From assembly GCA_964432925.1 (NCBI GenBank), contig CAYSPM010000110.1:1-9614 (forward strand): a stretch of DNA of 9,614 bases. The letters are read 5' to 3'. Below, piece after piece: positions 1 to 7,428 of the stretch. The notes beneath the pieces are model-generated. The model worked only from the letters and a program-made list of their open reading frames with translations. It was not told the DNA's origin and did not search any database. Positions within the stretch are counted from its first letter, which is position 1. The number at the start of each line of letters is the position of its first letter. This DNA comes from CAYNTC01 sp964432925 (GTDB lineage: Bacteria > Planctomycetota > Phycisphaerae > Sedimentisphaerales > Anaerobacaceae). The translations under genes and the position numbers were made by a program.

Positions 1-517
1 CCCATGCCAGCGCCCAGTCTTTACCATCAGCGGGAGTGAAGATGTGATAGTTCTGCGCATGTACTCCGTGAAAAGAGAAAAAAGCGTCCATTTTATCCAG
101 GTCCTTGTTAGGATGAAACTTGCCGATTAATGGCCCGCCCGAAAGGTCGCCGTCCACCACTACCTCGAAGGTGTCGTTATGAAGACCGGGAAGGGAAAAA
201 TCCCAGTAGTCATCATAAACCTCATAAAGAAAGTACAGCCGGTTCAAACCTTTAACCCATCCAACACGAACACGGACATCCAGTGTATTCGGGTCGGGCC
301 TGGGGTGTTTGCCTGTATCATCCACGAGTTGGTCAGTACCGATGATGTATTCATCAGGCACCATAGACCAGTCCTCAGTTTTGCCGTCGATACGCGGAAT
401 CATATTAGCGGGGAACTGAAAGATTTTGAAGGTGACATCCGGCCGCTCAAGAGCTACGGCTGAATAACAGATAATCGCCACAAACGTTACAACAAATAGT
501 ACTCGGCTTAAGTTCAT
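1..517 (-). CDS. Secreted CBM9-like carbohydrate-binding protein (C-terminus beyond window)
   Basis: The first 172 codons of an open frame running off the left edge. An ATG at 515-517 follows GGAGGG with a 4-nt gap. Residues 1-22 form a clear signal peptide (hydrophobic FVVTFVAII core, cleavage likely after AVA), so the product is exported. The mature start carries the pattern of family-9-like carbohydrate-binding (DOMON-type beta-sandwich) modules: PRIDGKTEDW at 41-50, an 'is it visible in the fold' strand block LDVRVRVGW at 79-87, NRLYFLYEVYDDYW at 92-105, and NDTFEVVVDGDLSGG at 114-128, where the acidic residues resemble the ligand/metal side of such modules. It starts 23 bp after the stop of the upstream PL11-like gene, so the two are probably co-transcribed. 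By context it would bind pectin or its fragments, but the ligand is unknown. Domains after residue 172 cannot be seen. The family call is from motif recognition only. Confidence 0.72.
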   Translation of the reverse strand, partial: MNLSRVLFVVTFVAIICYSAVALERPDVTFKIFQFPANMIPRIDGKTEDWSMVPDEYIIGTDQLVDDTGKHPRPDPNTLDVRVRVGWVKGLNRLYFLYEVYDDYWDFSLPGLHNDTFEVVVDGDLSGGPLIGKFHPNKDLDKMDAFFSFHGVHAQNYHIFTPADGKDWALAW

Positions 518-540
518 CTGACCCTCCAGTGCTATTGTGC

Positions 541-2412
541 CTACTGGGCCAGGGTGGCCTTTTCAACAGTGAGCGTGGTATTGGCAGAGTCTTTATATCT
601 GACGCCGAGGTAGTAGCTGGTCATGGGAACCTGGTCGTAGCCCATCGCCTTGAAAGCCACATCAAACCGATAAAGGGGATCCTGCATTAAACAAACCCGT
701 CGGTCTACAGCAGGGATAGTAGTTGTGTAAATGCGCAACTGGCCTGATGCAAATGTGACGATCTCCTCACGCCAGTCGCCGAGGACATCAGCCGTTACCT
801 GAATCCTCCCCTCGATGCTGGAGATAAGTGTCGGGCCCTGGTACTTAACGACTGAGGCCCCCCTTGACCAGAAACCGCCTTGGCGGACTAATTCCCGCAG
901 AAGATCCGCGTCCCACCAGACGAGCCCATCTTGAGGCGGGACCGGACCATCCAGTTTTTCGCCTTTTGACGAGAAGAAAAACTTGTCCCCCCAGCATTCC
1001 ATGCCCGGTTTGTTTGGGTCAATGTCTGCGGTAAGTGCTGCTTTTATTTGGTTATCGATAATCTCCTCCCTCGTGCCGAATATCAAATCACCGGTTCGTG
1101 CATCCCATAGGCTGACACCGTTCTGCGGATGGGGGTCCTCATAGCTGTACCACACCTCCAGGCCGGGCCGATCAGGGTCCACATCCGTTACGTAGAATCT
1201 ATCTCCATGCCCCAGCCCCGTACTCCACATAATCCGACCATCGTTGTCTATCGCTATCGAGCCATTTAATATCTCGTCACAACCGTCGCCATCGATATCG
1301 GCTACGTGAATGTTATGCTGGCCTTGGCCTTGATATTTCCAGCCTGACGTCTGGTTGGACCAGCTCCAAACCTTATGGAGCTTCTTGTCCCGTAAATACC
1401 AGGCATCCATCTTCATCAGTCCGTAGATACCGCGGATCACCAGCACACTGGGAGTCTTACCATCGAGATAAGCCACGCCTAACATGTGTCGGCTTGCTCG
1501 GTTGCCACTGGTGTCGCCCCAGTCGCTGAGTTTGCCCCGGGCAATCCAATCTACCTTGTCGATCTCTTTGCCGGTCTGGCCGTCATAGACACTTAGATAT
1601 TCCGGTCCCTCCAAGACGAAGCCCTTACCGCCGTCGAACGCCTCCTCACGAGTGGCAGCATAAGGAGCGGTTCTCAGGCACACTTCGGCCTTGTTGTCGC
1701 CGTCAAGGTCGTAAACAACCATAGGCGAGAACCATATGCCCATATTAACATTCCAGCCCAAATCGATGCGCCACATGAATTCGCCTGTCCTACCATCGTA
1801 AGCCTCCACCTTGAATGTATCCGGACTCGGACGAATCCTGCCCGGATCGATGCGCCCAGCGGGTTGCTTGATAACGAAATCATAAATGCCGTCGCCGTTC
1901 AGATCACCAATGCCGATCTTGTCGATTGATCGAACATCATCTCGCAGCTTGATTGACTTGTATTGCTGTTCGGGTGGGTTCTCACGAAGAACTGCCCGGC
2001 CGGAAGGTTCTTTCTCTTGGCCATTCAGCACCGGCCTGACCCACCAAGCGTTAGCCTGGCCAAGTGGTACTTTAACATCAATGAAGTCCGTGGTCTTGAG
2101 GAGATGTTCGGAGTTTAGCTTTACTGCTTCGCAACCAGCGGTTGAACGATAGACGTTAAAAGCGATGTTTTCTGGGTCGTTTTTTAATAGCCGCCACCCC
2201 AGATAAATCTTTCCTTGACCCACCGGCACTGCCAACATTCCGCGATTGAGCTTCTCCTCGATGCGGTGTTGTGCCCAGCCTAATGTAGGATTTCCCGTGT
2301 AAAGTGGATTGAGCGTATAAGCGCTGTAATTCGGCGGTATAGAACCTTGCGTGGATTTAATAGGAACTGCAGCGTAAAACAATAACACAACAAACACAAT
2401 ATTTCTGACCAT
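541..2412 (-). CDS. Secreted divergent PL11-like rhamnogalacturonan lyase family protein
   Basis: A 623-residue protein, close to the usual PL11 length (about 610-620). The ATG at 2410-2412 is preceded by AGGAGG at a 9-nt gap. Residues 1 to about 20 are a signal peptide (MVRNIVFVVLLFYAAVPIKS). PL11 landmarks are present in order: LNRGMLAVPVGQGKIYLGWR (55-74), IAFNVYRST (83-91), calcium-loop motifs DLNGDGIYDF (170-179), DLDGDNKAEV (235-244) and DIDGDGCDEI (372-381), GLGHGDRFYVTDVDPDRPGLEV (399-420, split by families as GLGHGD), WWDADLLREL (499-508), and GDWREEIV plus LRIYTTTIP (545-567). These support a beta-propeller lyase that would cleave rhamnogalacturonan-I. Where the canonical enzyme has INGTKSTP this one reads IEGRIQVT (533-540), and IREGAHYTQF is replaced by VNMGIWFSP (222-230). 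Substrate preference may therefore differ, or activity may be lost. It is followed 23 bp later by the CBM9-like gene. Family assignment is firm, function less so. Confidence 0.85.
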   Translation of the reverse strand: MVRNIVFVVLLFYAAVPIKSTQGSIPPNYSAYTLNPLYTGNPTLGWAQHRIEEKLNRGMLAVPVGQGKIYLGWRLLKNDPENIAFNVYRSTAGCEAVKLNSEHLLKTTDFIDVKVPLGQANAWWVRPVLNGQEKEPSGRAVLRENPPEQQYKSIKLRDDVRSIDKIGIGDLNGDGIYDFVIKQPAGRIDPGRIRPSPDTFKVEAYDGRTGEFMWRIDLGWNVNMGIWFSPMVVYDLDGDNKAEVCLRTAPYAATREEAFDGGKGFVLEGPEYLSVYDGQTGKEIDKVDWIARGKLSDWGDTSGNRASRHMLGVAYLDGKTPSVLVIRGIYGLMKMDAWYLRDKKLHKVWSWSNQTSGWKYQGQGQHNIHVADIDGDGCDEILNGSIAIDNDGRIMWSTGLGHGDRFYVTDVDPDRPGLEVWYSYEDPHPQNGVSLWDARTGDLIFGTREEIIDNQIKAALTADIDPNKPGMECWGDKFFFSSKGEKLDGPVPPQDGLVWWDADLLRELVRQGGFWSRGASVVKYQGPTLISSIEGRIQVTADVLGDWREEIVTFASGQLRIYTTTIPAVDRRVCLMQDPLYRFDVAFKAMGYDQVPMTSYYLGVRYKDSANTTLTVEKATLAQ

Positions 2413-2739
2413 AGTTCATAGCCTCCTATAGACTTAAGCCAGAGACTTATTAAATTGACTCCAATTCTAAACAATATAACCAATTAACGAAAGCATAACT
2501 TTGGCCCCGATTCTAATTGAGTCGTTATGGTTAGCATATAAAAAGCCTCACTTGACTTAGCCGGGTTCAGAACGAAATACAACATGGATATTCAACAGAG
2601 CTACTTTATGACCAAATTTAGAAGTGAGTGAACTCGGATCGCAGCACGCAAGTGCCAGTGTTGTGATCGTAAATTGTATTGCCGTATGGAAACGTGCCCC
2701 TATTGTATGGCCTTATAGTGACATTTCCAGAACACTCGG
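2413..2739. other. 327-bp gap between the two lyase genes
   Basis: I see no supportable gene here. The stretch holds the ribosome binding site of the downstream lyase (AGGAGG, 2422-2427) and one imperfect inverted repeat listed separately. A 10-bp near-direct repeat, CCAATTCTAA at 2461-2470 and CCGATTCTAA at 2507-2516, lies 46 bp apart upstream of the gene starting at 2412 and could be a pair of regulator sites, though this is weak. I found no convincing -10/-35 pair and no hairpin followed by a T-tract, so I cannot say whether transcription reads through from the dockerin-bearing lyase. Confidence 0.5.
2637..2668. repeat. Imperfect inverted repeat downstream of dockerin-PL11 gene
   Basis: Arms GATCGCAGCAC (2637-2647) and GTGTTGTGATC (2658-2668) flank a 10-nt loop. 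Nine of 11 positions are Watson-Crick and the other two are G-U only in a plus-strand transcript; in the minus-strand message they become A-C mismatches. A competing smaller hairpin, GCAC-GCAA-GTGC, overlaps at 2644-2655. No T-run follows, so a classic intrinsic terminator is not supported. Its position about 70 bp after the lyase stop may mean an RNA 3'-end or processing structure. Confidence 0.35.
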
Positions 2740-4818
2740 TCAGAAACGTCGGTTAGGGACAAGCGGATCATTGAATCTTTCAAGCCAATTTTGAGCCAGA
2801 ATTGAAAATTCGTAGAAATCAATTATACAATCGCCGTTCAGATCCAGGCCAGAAGTCTGATCACAATCATTCTCCAGCCAGATTTCACAAAATCCAGGAA
2901 GATCATATATATTGACTAAGCCGTTACCCGTAAAATCACCGTATGATGGTGGCACCGCTATTCTTATCTGAGGTCGCGGCGGTACTGCCATGCCGTCGCC
3001 CAGATAAAAACCAGTGTGTGAAGGCTGATTATATGAAACATTCTGCCAAGCAATGCCGAGCCTGTACACCGGGTCGTGCATAAGGGTATAAATACGATGG
3101 TCGGTAGGTATGGTAGTTGTATAGATACGTAGATGACAGTTATCACTCGTTTTCCAGATTACTTCTTCTCTCCAGTCACCGAAAAGATCGGCTTGCAAAC
3201 AAGGAGTTGACTTTGTTCCATTGATTGAAGAGCAGCCATAAGCTGTAAGCAATCTGGAAGCGCCGTACTTATCAATCCGATTACTATCGAGCAGTTCACG
3301 AAGCAGATCGCCATCCCACCATATCGCAAAATTACATGACGCAGGGGCACTACCTATCCTCTGGCCATAGCAATTCCAAAGGTTGCCGCTTAAACCACCA
3401 CCTGCAACCCAGCACTCATATCCTTTATAAACGGCTGTAATATCGGCAGCCAAAGCTCGTCCTGGACCCTCATCTGATGACGGTGATGTCGGTTTAGCCC
3501 ATATAAGCTCACCGGTTTCGGCATCACGAAATTCCGCCCCGACCTCATGAACCGGTTCATGGATATCAAACACTTCCAGACCCAGCCTATTCGGGTCCAT
3601 ATCGGATAAATGCATTGCATCTCCATGCCCTAAACCTGTTGTATAAAGCCCTGTTCCATCATCATCAATACAACATGCACCATATACAATTTCATCTTTA
3701 CCATCGCCATCGACATCAGCGACGCTCAGATTGTGATTTCCCTGTCCGAGATATGCTCTATTCGTCGAAGGATTGGCATCAAAGGTCCATCGTTGGGTCA
3801 GTTGACCATTTCTCCAATCCCAGGCGGCCAACATGGTCCTGCCTCTTGAGCCATCCCTTGACGTATAGTAACCACGGCACATGACAAGGCTGGGTCTTAG
3901 TCCATCAAGATACGCAATGCACGCTAGGAAACGATCAACTCTGTTGCCGTAGCAATCACCCCAATTACATACATTGTCTCTGGGTGGTATATAATCGGTC
4001 GTGACAAGTTCTGCACCTGTCTGACCGTCAAATATGGTGAGAAACTCAGGCCCCTCTAGTATATAACCGTACTCATTGCGCCAGTCAGCATCAGGATTAC
4101 CGATTACATTTCCTAATCCGTCAGTAGTCCCATCTGCTGTTTTACAGGCAACCTCAGCCTTGCCGTCACTATCAAGATCATATACCATAAATTGTGTATA
4201 GTGTGCTCCTTCACGGATGTTTATTCCTAAGTCAATCCGCCATATTAAAGTACCGTCAAGTTCGTAGGCATCAAGTATCGGTGAATTAGTGAAGCCGTCG
4301 TGCGCATTATCCTGGGGGTTGTCCTCCCATTTAAGTACAATTTCATACTTACCGTCACCGTCAAGATCACCGACGGATGTATCACCGGGGGTATAACCGC
4401 TAAAAGTTACATAAGGACCGGGGGGGATCTGAAGGGGTACGGTGATATATTGCTGATCCATAATTTCTACGACTTCAGAAGATCCCCGTTCCTGACCATT
4501 GATAACAGGACGGACATGGTACCGATGCGACCGGCTCATGCTAACGCGGTAATCGACATAATTCGTGCTCTGCGTTATGGGCTGATCGTTCAACTTCACT
4601 GCAGGTCCACCGTCAGTGGATCGATAGAGGTTGAAAGCGATGTCGTTAGGATCGGTTCCAAGCATACGCCAACCAACGTAGACCGCTCCGCCACCCTGAT
4701 TGATCGCTATTATCCCACGACCCAGCTTCTCCATATATCGTTGTGAGCGTGTGCTGGCAGTAAAAGAAAGTATCATCAAGGCGATTATTACCATTGTTGA
4801 CCTGATACTGCGGTGCAT
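2740..4818 (-). CDS. Secreted PL11 rhamnogalacturonan lyase with C-terminal type I dockerin
   Basis: A 692-residue enzyme predicted to cleave the rhamnose-galacturonate backbone of rhamnogalacturonan-I by beta-elimination outside the cytoplasm. I start it at the ATG 4816-4818 because AAGGAGG sits 8 nt upstream and the result begins with a good signal peptide (MHRSIRSTMVIIALMILSF, then TASTRS); an ATG 24 bp earlier has no such site. Canonical PL11 landmarks (numbered from 4818): MEKLGRGIIAI (29-39), VGDLDGDGKYEIVLKW (149-164), INIREGAHYTQFMVYDLD (199-216), TGLGHGDAMHLSDMDPNR (394-411), NGTKSTP (533-539), GDWREEVIW (547-555), and YNQPSHTGFYLG (596-607). NGT and the tyrosine match, in order and spacing, the rhamnose-contacting N532-G533-T534 and Y595 of B. 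subtilis YesW as I recall them. Residues 627-680 are a two-repeat dockerin with loops DFTGNGLVNIYD and DLNGDCIIDFYE. No cohesin is in the window. Activity and dockerin calls are both strong. Confidence 0.93.
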   Translation of the reverse strand: MHRSIRSTMVIIALMILSFTASTRSQRYMEKLGRGIIAINQGGGAVYVGWRMLGTDPNDIAFNLYRSTDGGPAVKLNDQPITQSTNYVDYRVSMSRSHRYHVRPVINGQERGSSEVVEIMDQQYITVPLQIPPGPYVTFSGYTPGDTSVGDLDGDGKYEIVLKWEDNPQDNAHDGFTNSPILDAYELDGTLIWRIDLGINIREGAHYTQFMVYDLDSDGKAEVACKTADGTTDGLGNVIGNPDADWRNEYGYILEGPEFLTIFDGQTGAELVTTDYIPPRDNVCNWGDCYGNRVDRFLACIAYLDGLRPSLVMCRGYYTSRDGSRGRTMLAAWDWRNGQLTQRWTFDANPSTNRAYLGQGNHNLSVADVDGDGKDEIVYGACCIDDDGTGLYTTGLGHGDAMHLSDMDPNRLGLEVFDIHEPVHEVGAEFRDAETGELIWAKPTSPSSDEGPGRALAADITAVYKGYECWVAGGGLSGNLWNCYGQRIGSAPASCNFAIWWDGDLLRELLDSNRIDKYGASRLLTAYGCSSINGTKSTPCLQADLFGDWREEVIWKTSDNCHLRIYTTTIPTDHRIYTLMHDPVYRLGIAWQNVSYNQPSHTGFYLGDGMAVPPRPQIRIAVPPSYGDFTGNGLVNIYDLPGFCEIWLENDCDQTSGLDLNGDCIIDFYEFSILAQNWLERFNDPLVPNRRF

Positions 4819-4826
4819 ACGGAACT

Positions 4827-4833
4827 CCTCCTT
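4827..4833 (-). promoter_or_regulatory. Shine-Dalgarno site deciding the lyase start
   Basis: AAGGAGG on the minus strand, 8 nt before the ATG at 4816-4818. This strong site lies inside the reading frame if the earlier ATG (4840-4842) is used, and nothing comparable precedes that earlier ATG, so the shorter protein is preferred. Confidence 0.75.
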
Positions 4834-4871
4834 TTGGCTCATAAATACACTGCCCCAAATAGATATGCTTA

Positions 4872-4880
4872 ATTATACCA
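4872..4880 (-). promoter_or_regulatory. Candidate extended -10 promoter for the dockerin-PL11 gene
   Basis: On the minus strand the spacer between the GH94 and lyase genes contains TGGTATAAT, a perfect -10 hexamer with the TGn extension that can substitute for a -35 element. No good -35 is present at 16-18 bp. A start about 7 nt downstream would leave a leader of roughly 45 nt before the ATG at 4818. This suggests the lyases can be expressed separately from the symporter/GH94 pair. It rests on consensus matching alone. Confidence 0.5.
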
Positions 4881-4962
4881 AAATTTCACTGTCTAATAAA
4901 GCATCTTGTCGTTGCCGCAGGATTCTTCAATCCGTTTATCGATTAGGAAAGGTATCTTGCTG

Positions 4963-7398
4963 TTAACCCATTACGACTGTAACGTTATGCGTTTTCCCAT
5001 CCTCAAAAGCGGGTATAATATTGCCTTTTGTTTTATCCCCATCAACAATGATTTCCTCAATACCTTTTGAGACGTGCTCAGGATTTTGTACAGCTATTTT
5101 ATAAACTGCATTTCTGAACTTTCTTTGTATCGTAAAACTATTCCAATTATGTGGAATACAAGGATCTATCAATAGACCTTCGTATTCAGGTCTAATTCCT
5201 AATATATATTGGGTTATGGCATAATAATTCCAGGCTGCTGTTCCGGTGAGCCATGAATTTTTGGCTTCTCCAGGTTTATGAGCATCTTTGCCTGCAATCA
5301 TTTGTGAGTAAACGTAAGGCTCCGTCTTGTGCAAATCACTGATATCCTCAAGATAAGAAGACGCAATTTTTCTGTAATACTCAAAAGCCCTGTCGCCATT
5401 TCCAAGACCCGTCTCAGCAATCATAATCCAGGGATTATTATGGCAGAAGACACCTGCGTTTTCTTTATAACCCTTTGGATAGGTGGATATCTCGCCTAAG
5501 TTTATATGGTATTTCGTAAAAGCAGGATTATTCAATACAATTCCATATTCACAATCAAGATGTTTTTTAACAGATTCCAAAGTTGACTGAGCTTTGCCAT
5601 CATCCAACCCAATCCCCGCCATAACACAAAAGCCTTGTGATTCAATGAATATCTTACCCTCTTCGTTTTCGTGACTGCCCACTTTTTTGCCAAAATAATC
5701 ATAGGCTCTAAGGAACCACTGACCGTCCCAGCCGTGTTTATTGATGCTGTCTTTTATTTTTTTCACGTGCCAAATAGCTAAATCTGCTTCCTTTTGCTGA
5801 CCGTGCCGTCGGCATATCTCTGCAAACTCGGTTCCATAAAGAACGAACATTCCCGCTATCATCACGGATTCAGCTACGCCGCCTTGCTTGTTCTCTGTGG
5901 TCTGGAAAGGTTCATCCGGATTTTTGGAAAAGCAATTGAGATTTAGACAATCATTCCAGTCTGCTCTGCCGATAAGCGGAAGATTATGAGGCCCAAGATT
6001 ATTGACCACGTGGTAAAACGATCTCTTTAAATGTTCAAACAAGGAATTCGCTTTTGTTTCGTCATTATCAAATGGGACCGGTTCATCGAGTATCGACCAA
6101 TCGCCGGTTTCTTTTATGTAGCTTGAAGTAGAAAGTATCAGCCAAAGTGGGTCGTCATTGAAATTACCGCCAATCTCGTTATTTCCCCTTTTCGTTAGAG
6201 GCTGATATTGATGATACGCACCGCCATCTTCAAACTGGGTCGCGGCAATATCTAAAATTCTTTCTTTTGCCTTTTCCGGGATTTGATGAACAAACCCGAT
6301 GAGATCCTGATTAGAGTCTCTGAATCCCATCCCTCGACCAATACCGGACTCAAAATATGATGCACTGCGGGACATATTGAAAGTGACCATGCACTGGTAC
6401 TGGTTCCAGATATTCACCATTCTATTTAGCTTTTCATCATGACTATCGAGCTGATAAATTGAAAGCAGCTCCGACCAGTAATTTCTTAGCTTTTCAAACG
6501 CTTCGTTAACATCATCTGAGTTCTGATACTTTGCTATCAGATTTTCTGCTTTTTTCTTGTTAATAACTCCTGGACTTTCCCATTTGTCGTCCTCGGCATT
6601 CTCAACATACCCAAGGATAAAAACCAATTCTTTCTCTTGCCCCGGCGCCATATCCATTTGAAGCATATGCGAACCGATCGGCGACCATCCATGAGCAACG
6701 GAATTGCGACTTTTTCCTTCCACCACAGCATCGGGATTTCCAAATCCGTTATATAAGCCAACGAACGACTCCCTGTCTGTGTCGAAGCCCCGTATTGGCT
6801 GGTTGACGGAATAGAAAGCATAGTGGTTTCGCCTCTCTTTATACTCTGTCTTATGGTAGATGGCCGATCCTTTAACCTCTACCTCCCCTGTCGAAAAATT
6901 CCTTTGAAAATTTGTCGTATCATCTAGAGCGTTCCAGAGACAAAACTCAACAAAAGAAAAAAGTTTGAACCTTTTAGGTTTGTTGCCTTTATTTGTGAGT
7001 TTGACTTTCTGAATCTCACAATGGTCGCCAAGCGGCACAAAATGTAAAACTTCCACCTCCAGGCCGTTTTTTTCACCTGTTATTATTGTATAACTCAGTC
7101 CGTGCCGGCACTGATAATTATCCAACTTATTCTTAACTGGTTTCCAGCCCGGCGACCAAACATCTCCTGCGTCATTGATATAAAAGTATTTTCCACCGTC
7201 ATCGATCGGAACATTGTTGTATCTATACCTGGTTATTCTTCTAAGCCTTGCATCCCGATAGAAGCTATAGCCACCTGCTGTATTCGAGATGATGGAAAAG
7301 AAATCTTCCATACCCAGATAATTAATCCAGGGATACGGTGTTTGGGGTTCCGTTACAACATATTCTTTTTGACGATCATCAAAATATCCGTACTTCAT
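4963..7398 (-). CDS. GH94 phosphorylase, cellobiose phosphorylase type
   Basis: An 811-residue cytoplasmic enzyme without signal peptide, matching the usual 810-820 residues of cellobiose phosphorylases. It would convert a beta-1,4 glucobiose and phosphate to alpha-glucose 1-phosphate and glucose. The N-terminus (MKYGYFDD, then INYLG, ISNTAGGYSFY, RYRYNNVP) is typical. Residues line up with the Cellvibrio gilvus enzyme as I recall it: the -1 site R355 and D361 in RGMGFRDSNQD, W481 and the catalytic acid D483 in RADWNDCLN, +1-site E636, Y640 and K645 in GEISTYPKGYKEN, and phosphate-site H653, T718 and G719. Spacing between the last group is exactly conserved. These favour cellobiose over chitobiose, whose enzymes usually carry GDWNDG. 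The start is 30 bp after the symporter stop, with GAGG (7409-7412) 10 nt upstream, so the two are likely one transcript. Base composition is noticeably AT-rich compared with the leftmost genes. Substrate in vivo is not proven. Confidence 0.93.
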   Translation of the reverse strand: MKYGYFDDRQKEYVVTEPQTPYPWINYLGMEDFFSIISNTAGGYSFYRDARLRRITRYRYNNVPIDDGGKYFYINDAGDVWSPGWKPVKNKLDNYQCRHGLSYTIITGEKNGLEVEVLHFVPLGDHCEIQKVKLTNKGNKPKRFKLFSFVEFCLWNALDDTTNFQRNFSTGEVEVKGSAIYHKTEYKERRNHYAFYSVNQPIRGFDTDRESFVGLYNGFGNPDAVVEGKSRNSVAHGWSPIGSHMLQMDMAPGQEKELVFILGYVENAEDDKWESPGVINKKKAENLIAKYQNSDDVNEAFEKLRNYWSELLSIYQLDSHDEKLNRMVNIWNQYQCMVTFNMSRSASYFESGIGRGMGFRDSNQDLIGFVHQIPEKAKERILDIAATQFEDGGAYHQYQPLTKRGNNEIGGNFNDDPLWLILSTSSYIKETGDWSILDEPVPFDNDETKANSLFEHLKRSFYHVVNNLGPHNLPLIGRADWNDCLNLNCFSKNPDEPFQTTENKQGGVAESVMIAGMFVLYGTEFAEICRRHGQQKEADLAIWHVKKIKDSINKHGWDGQWFLRAYDYFGKKVGSHENEEGKIFIESQGFCVMAGIGLDDGKAQSTLESVKKHLDCEYGIVLNNPAFTKYHINLGEISTYPKGYKENAGVFCHNNPWIMIAETGLGNGDRAFEYYRKIASSYLEDISDLHKTEPYVYSQMIAGKDAHKPGEAKNSWLTGTAAWNYYAITQYILGIRPEYEGLLIDPCIPHNWNSFTIQRKFRNAVYKIAVQNPEHVSKGIEEIIVDGDKTKGNIIPAFEDGKTHNVTVVMG

Positions 7399-7428
7399 AC
7401 TCGTTTGGCCTCAATAAAATTGATGCTC

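Noticed and set aside
179..463. 94-codon open frame on the plus strand at the left end
   Set aside because: It lies antisense to the CBM9-like gene, which has a signal peptide, ribosome site and family motifs. The plus-strand frame has none of these.
2618..2755. A 44-codon open stretch on the minus strand just after the dockerin-lyase stop (reads TECSGNVTIRPYNRG...), as if a frameshifted tail
   Set aside because: It has no start codon with a ribosome site, resembles no domain I recognise, and open stretches of this length are expected by chance. The dockerin before it is complete.
4300..4746. 148-codon open frame on the plus strand inside the lyase gene
   Set aside because: It is antisense to conserved PL11 coding sequence, has no ribosome site or recognisable domain, and is explained as a codon-bias shadow.
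4840..4842. Earlier in-frame ATG for the dockerin-bearing lyase, adding MSQKEEFR
   Set aside because: No ribosome site precedes it, the added residues would spoil the signal-peptide start, and a strong AAGGAGG sits correctly before the ATG at 4818.
4920..4933. GGATT/AATCC hairpin after the GH94 stop as a terminator
   Set aside because: The stem is only 5 bp and is not followed by a U-tract on either strand.
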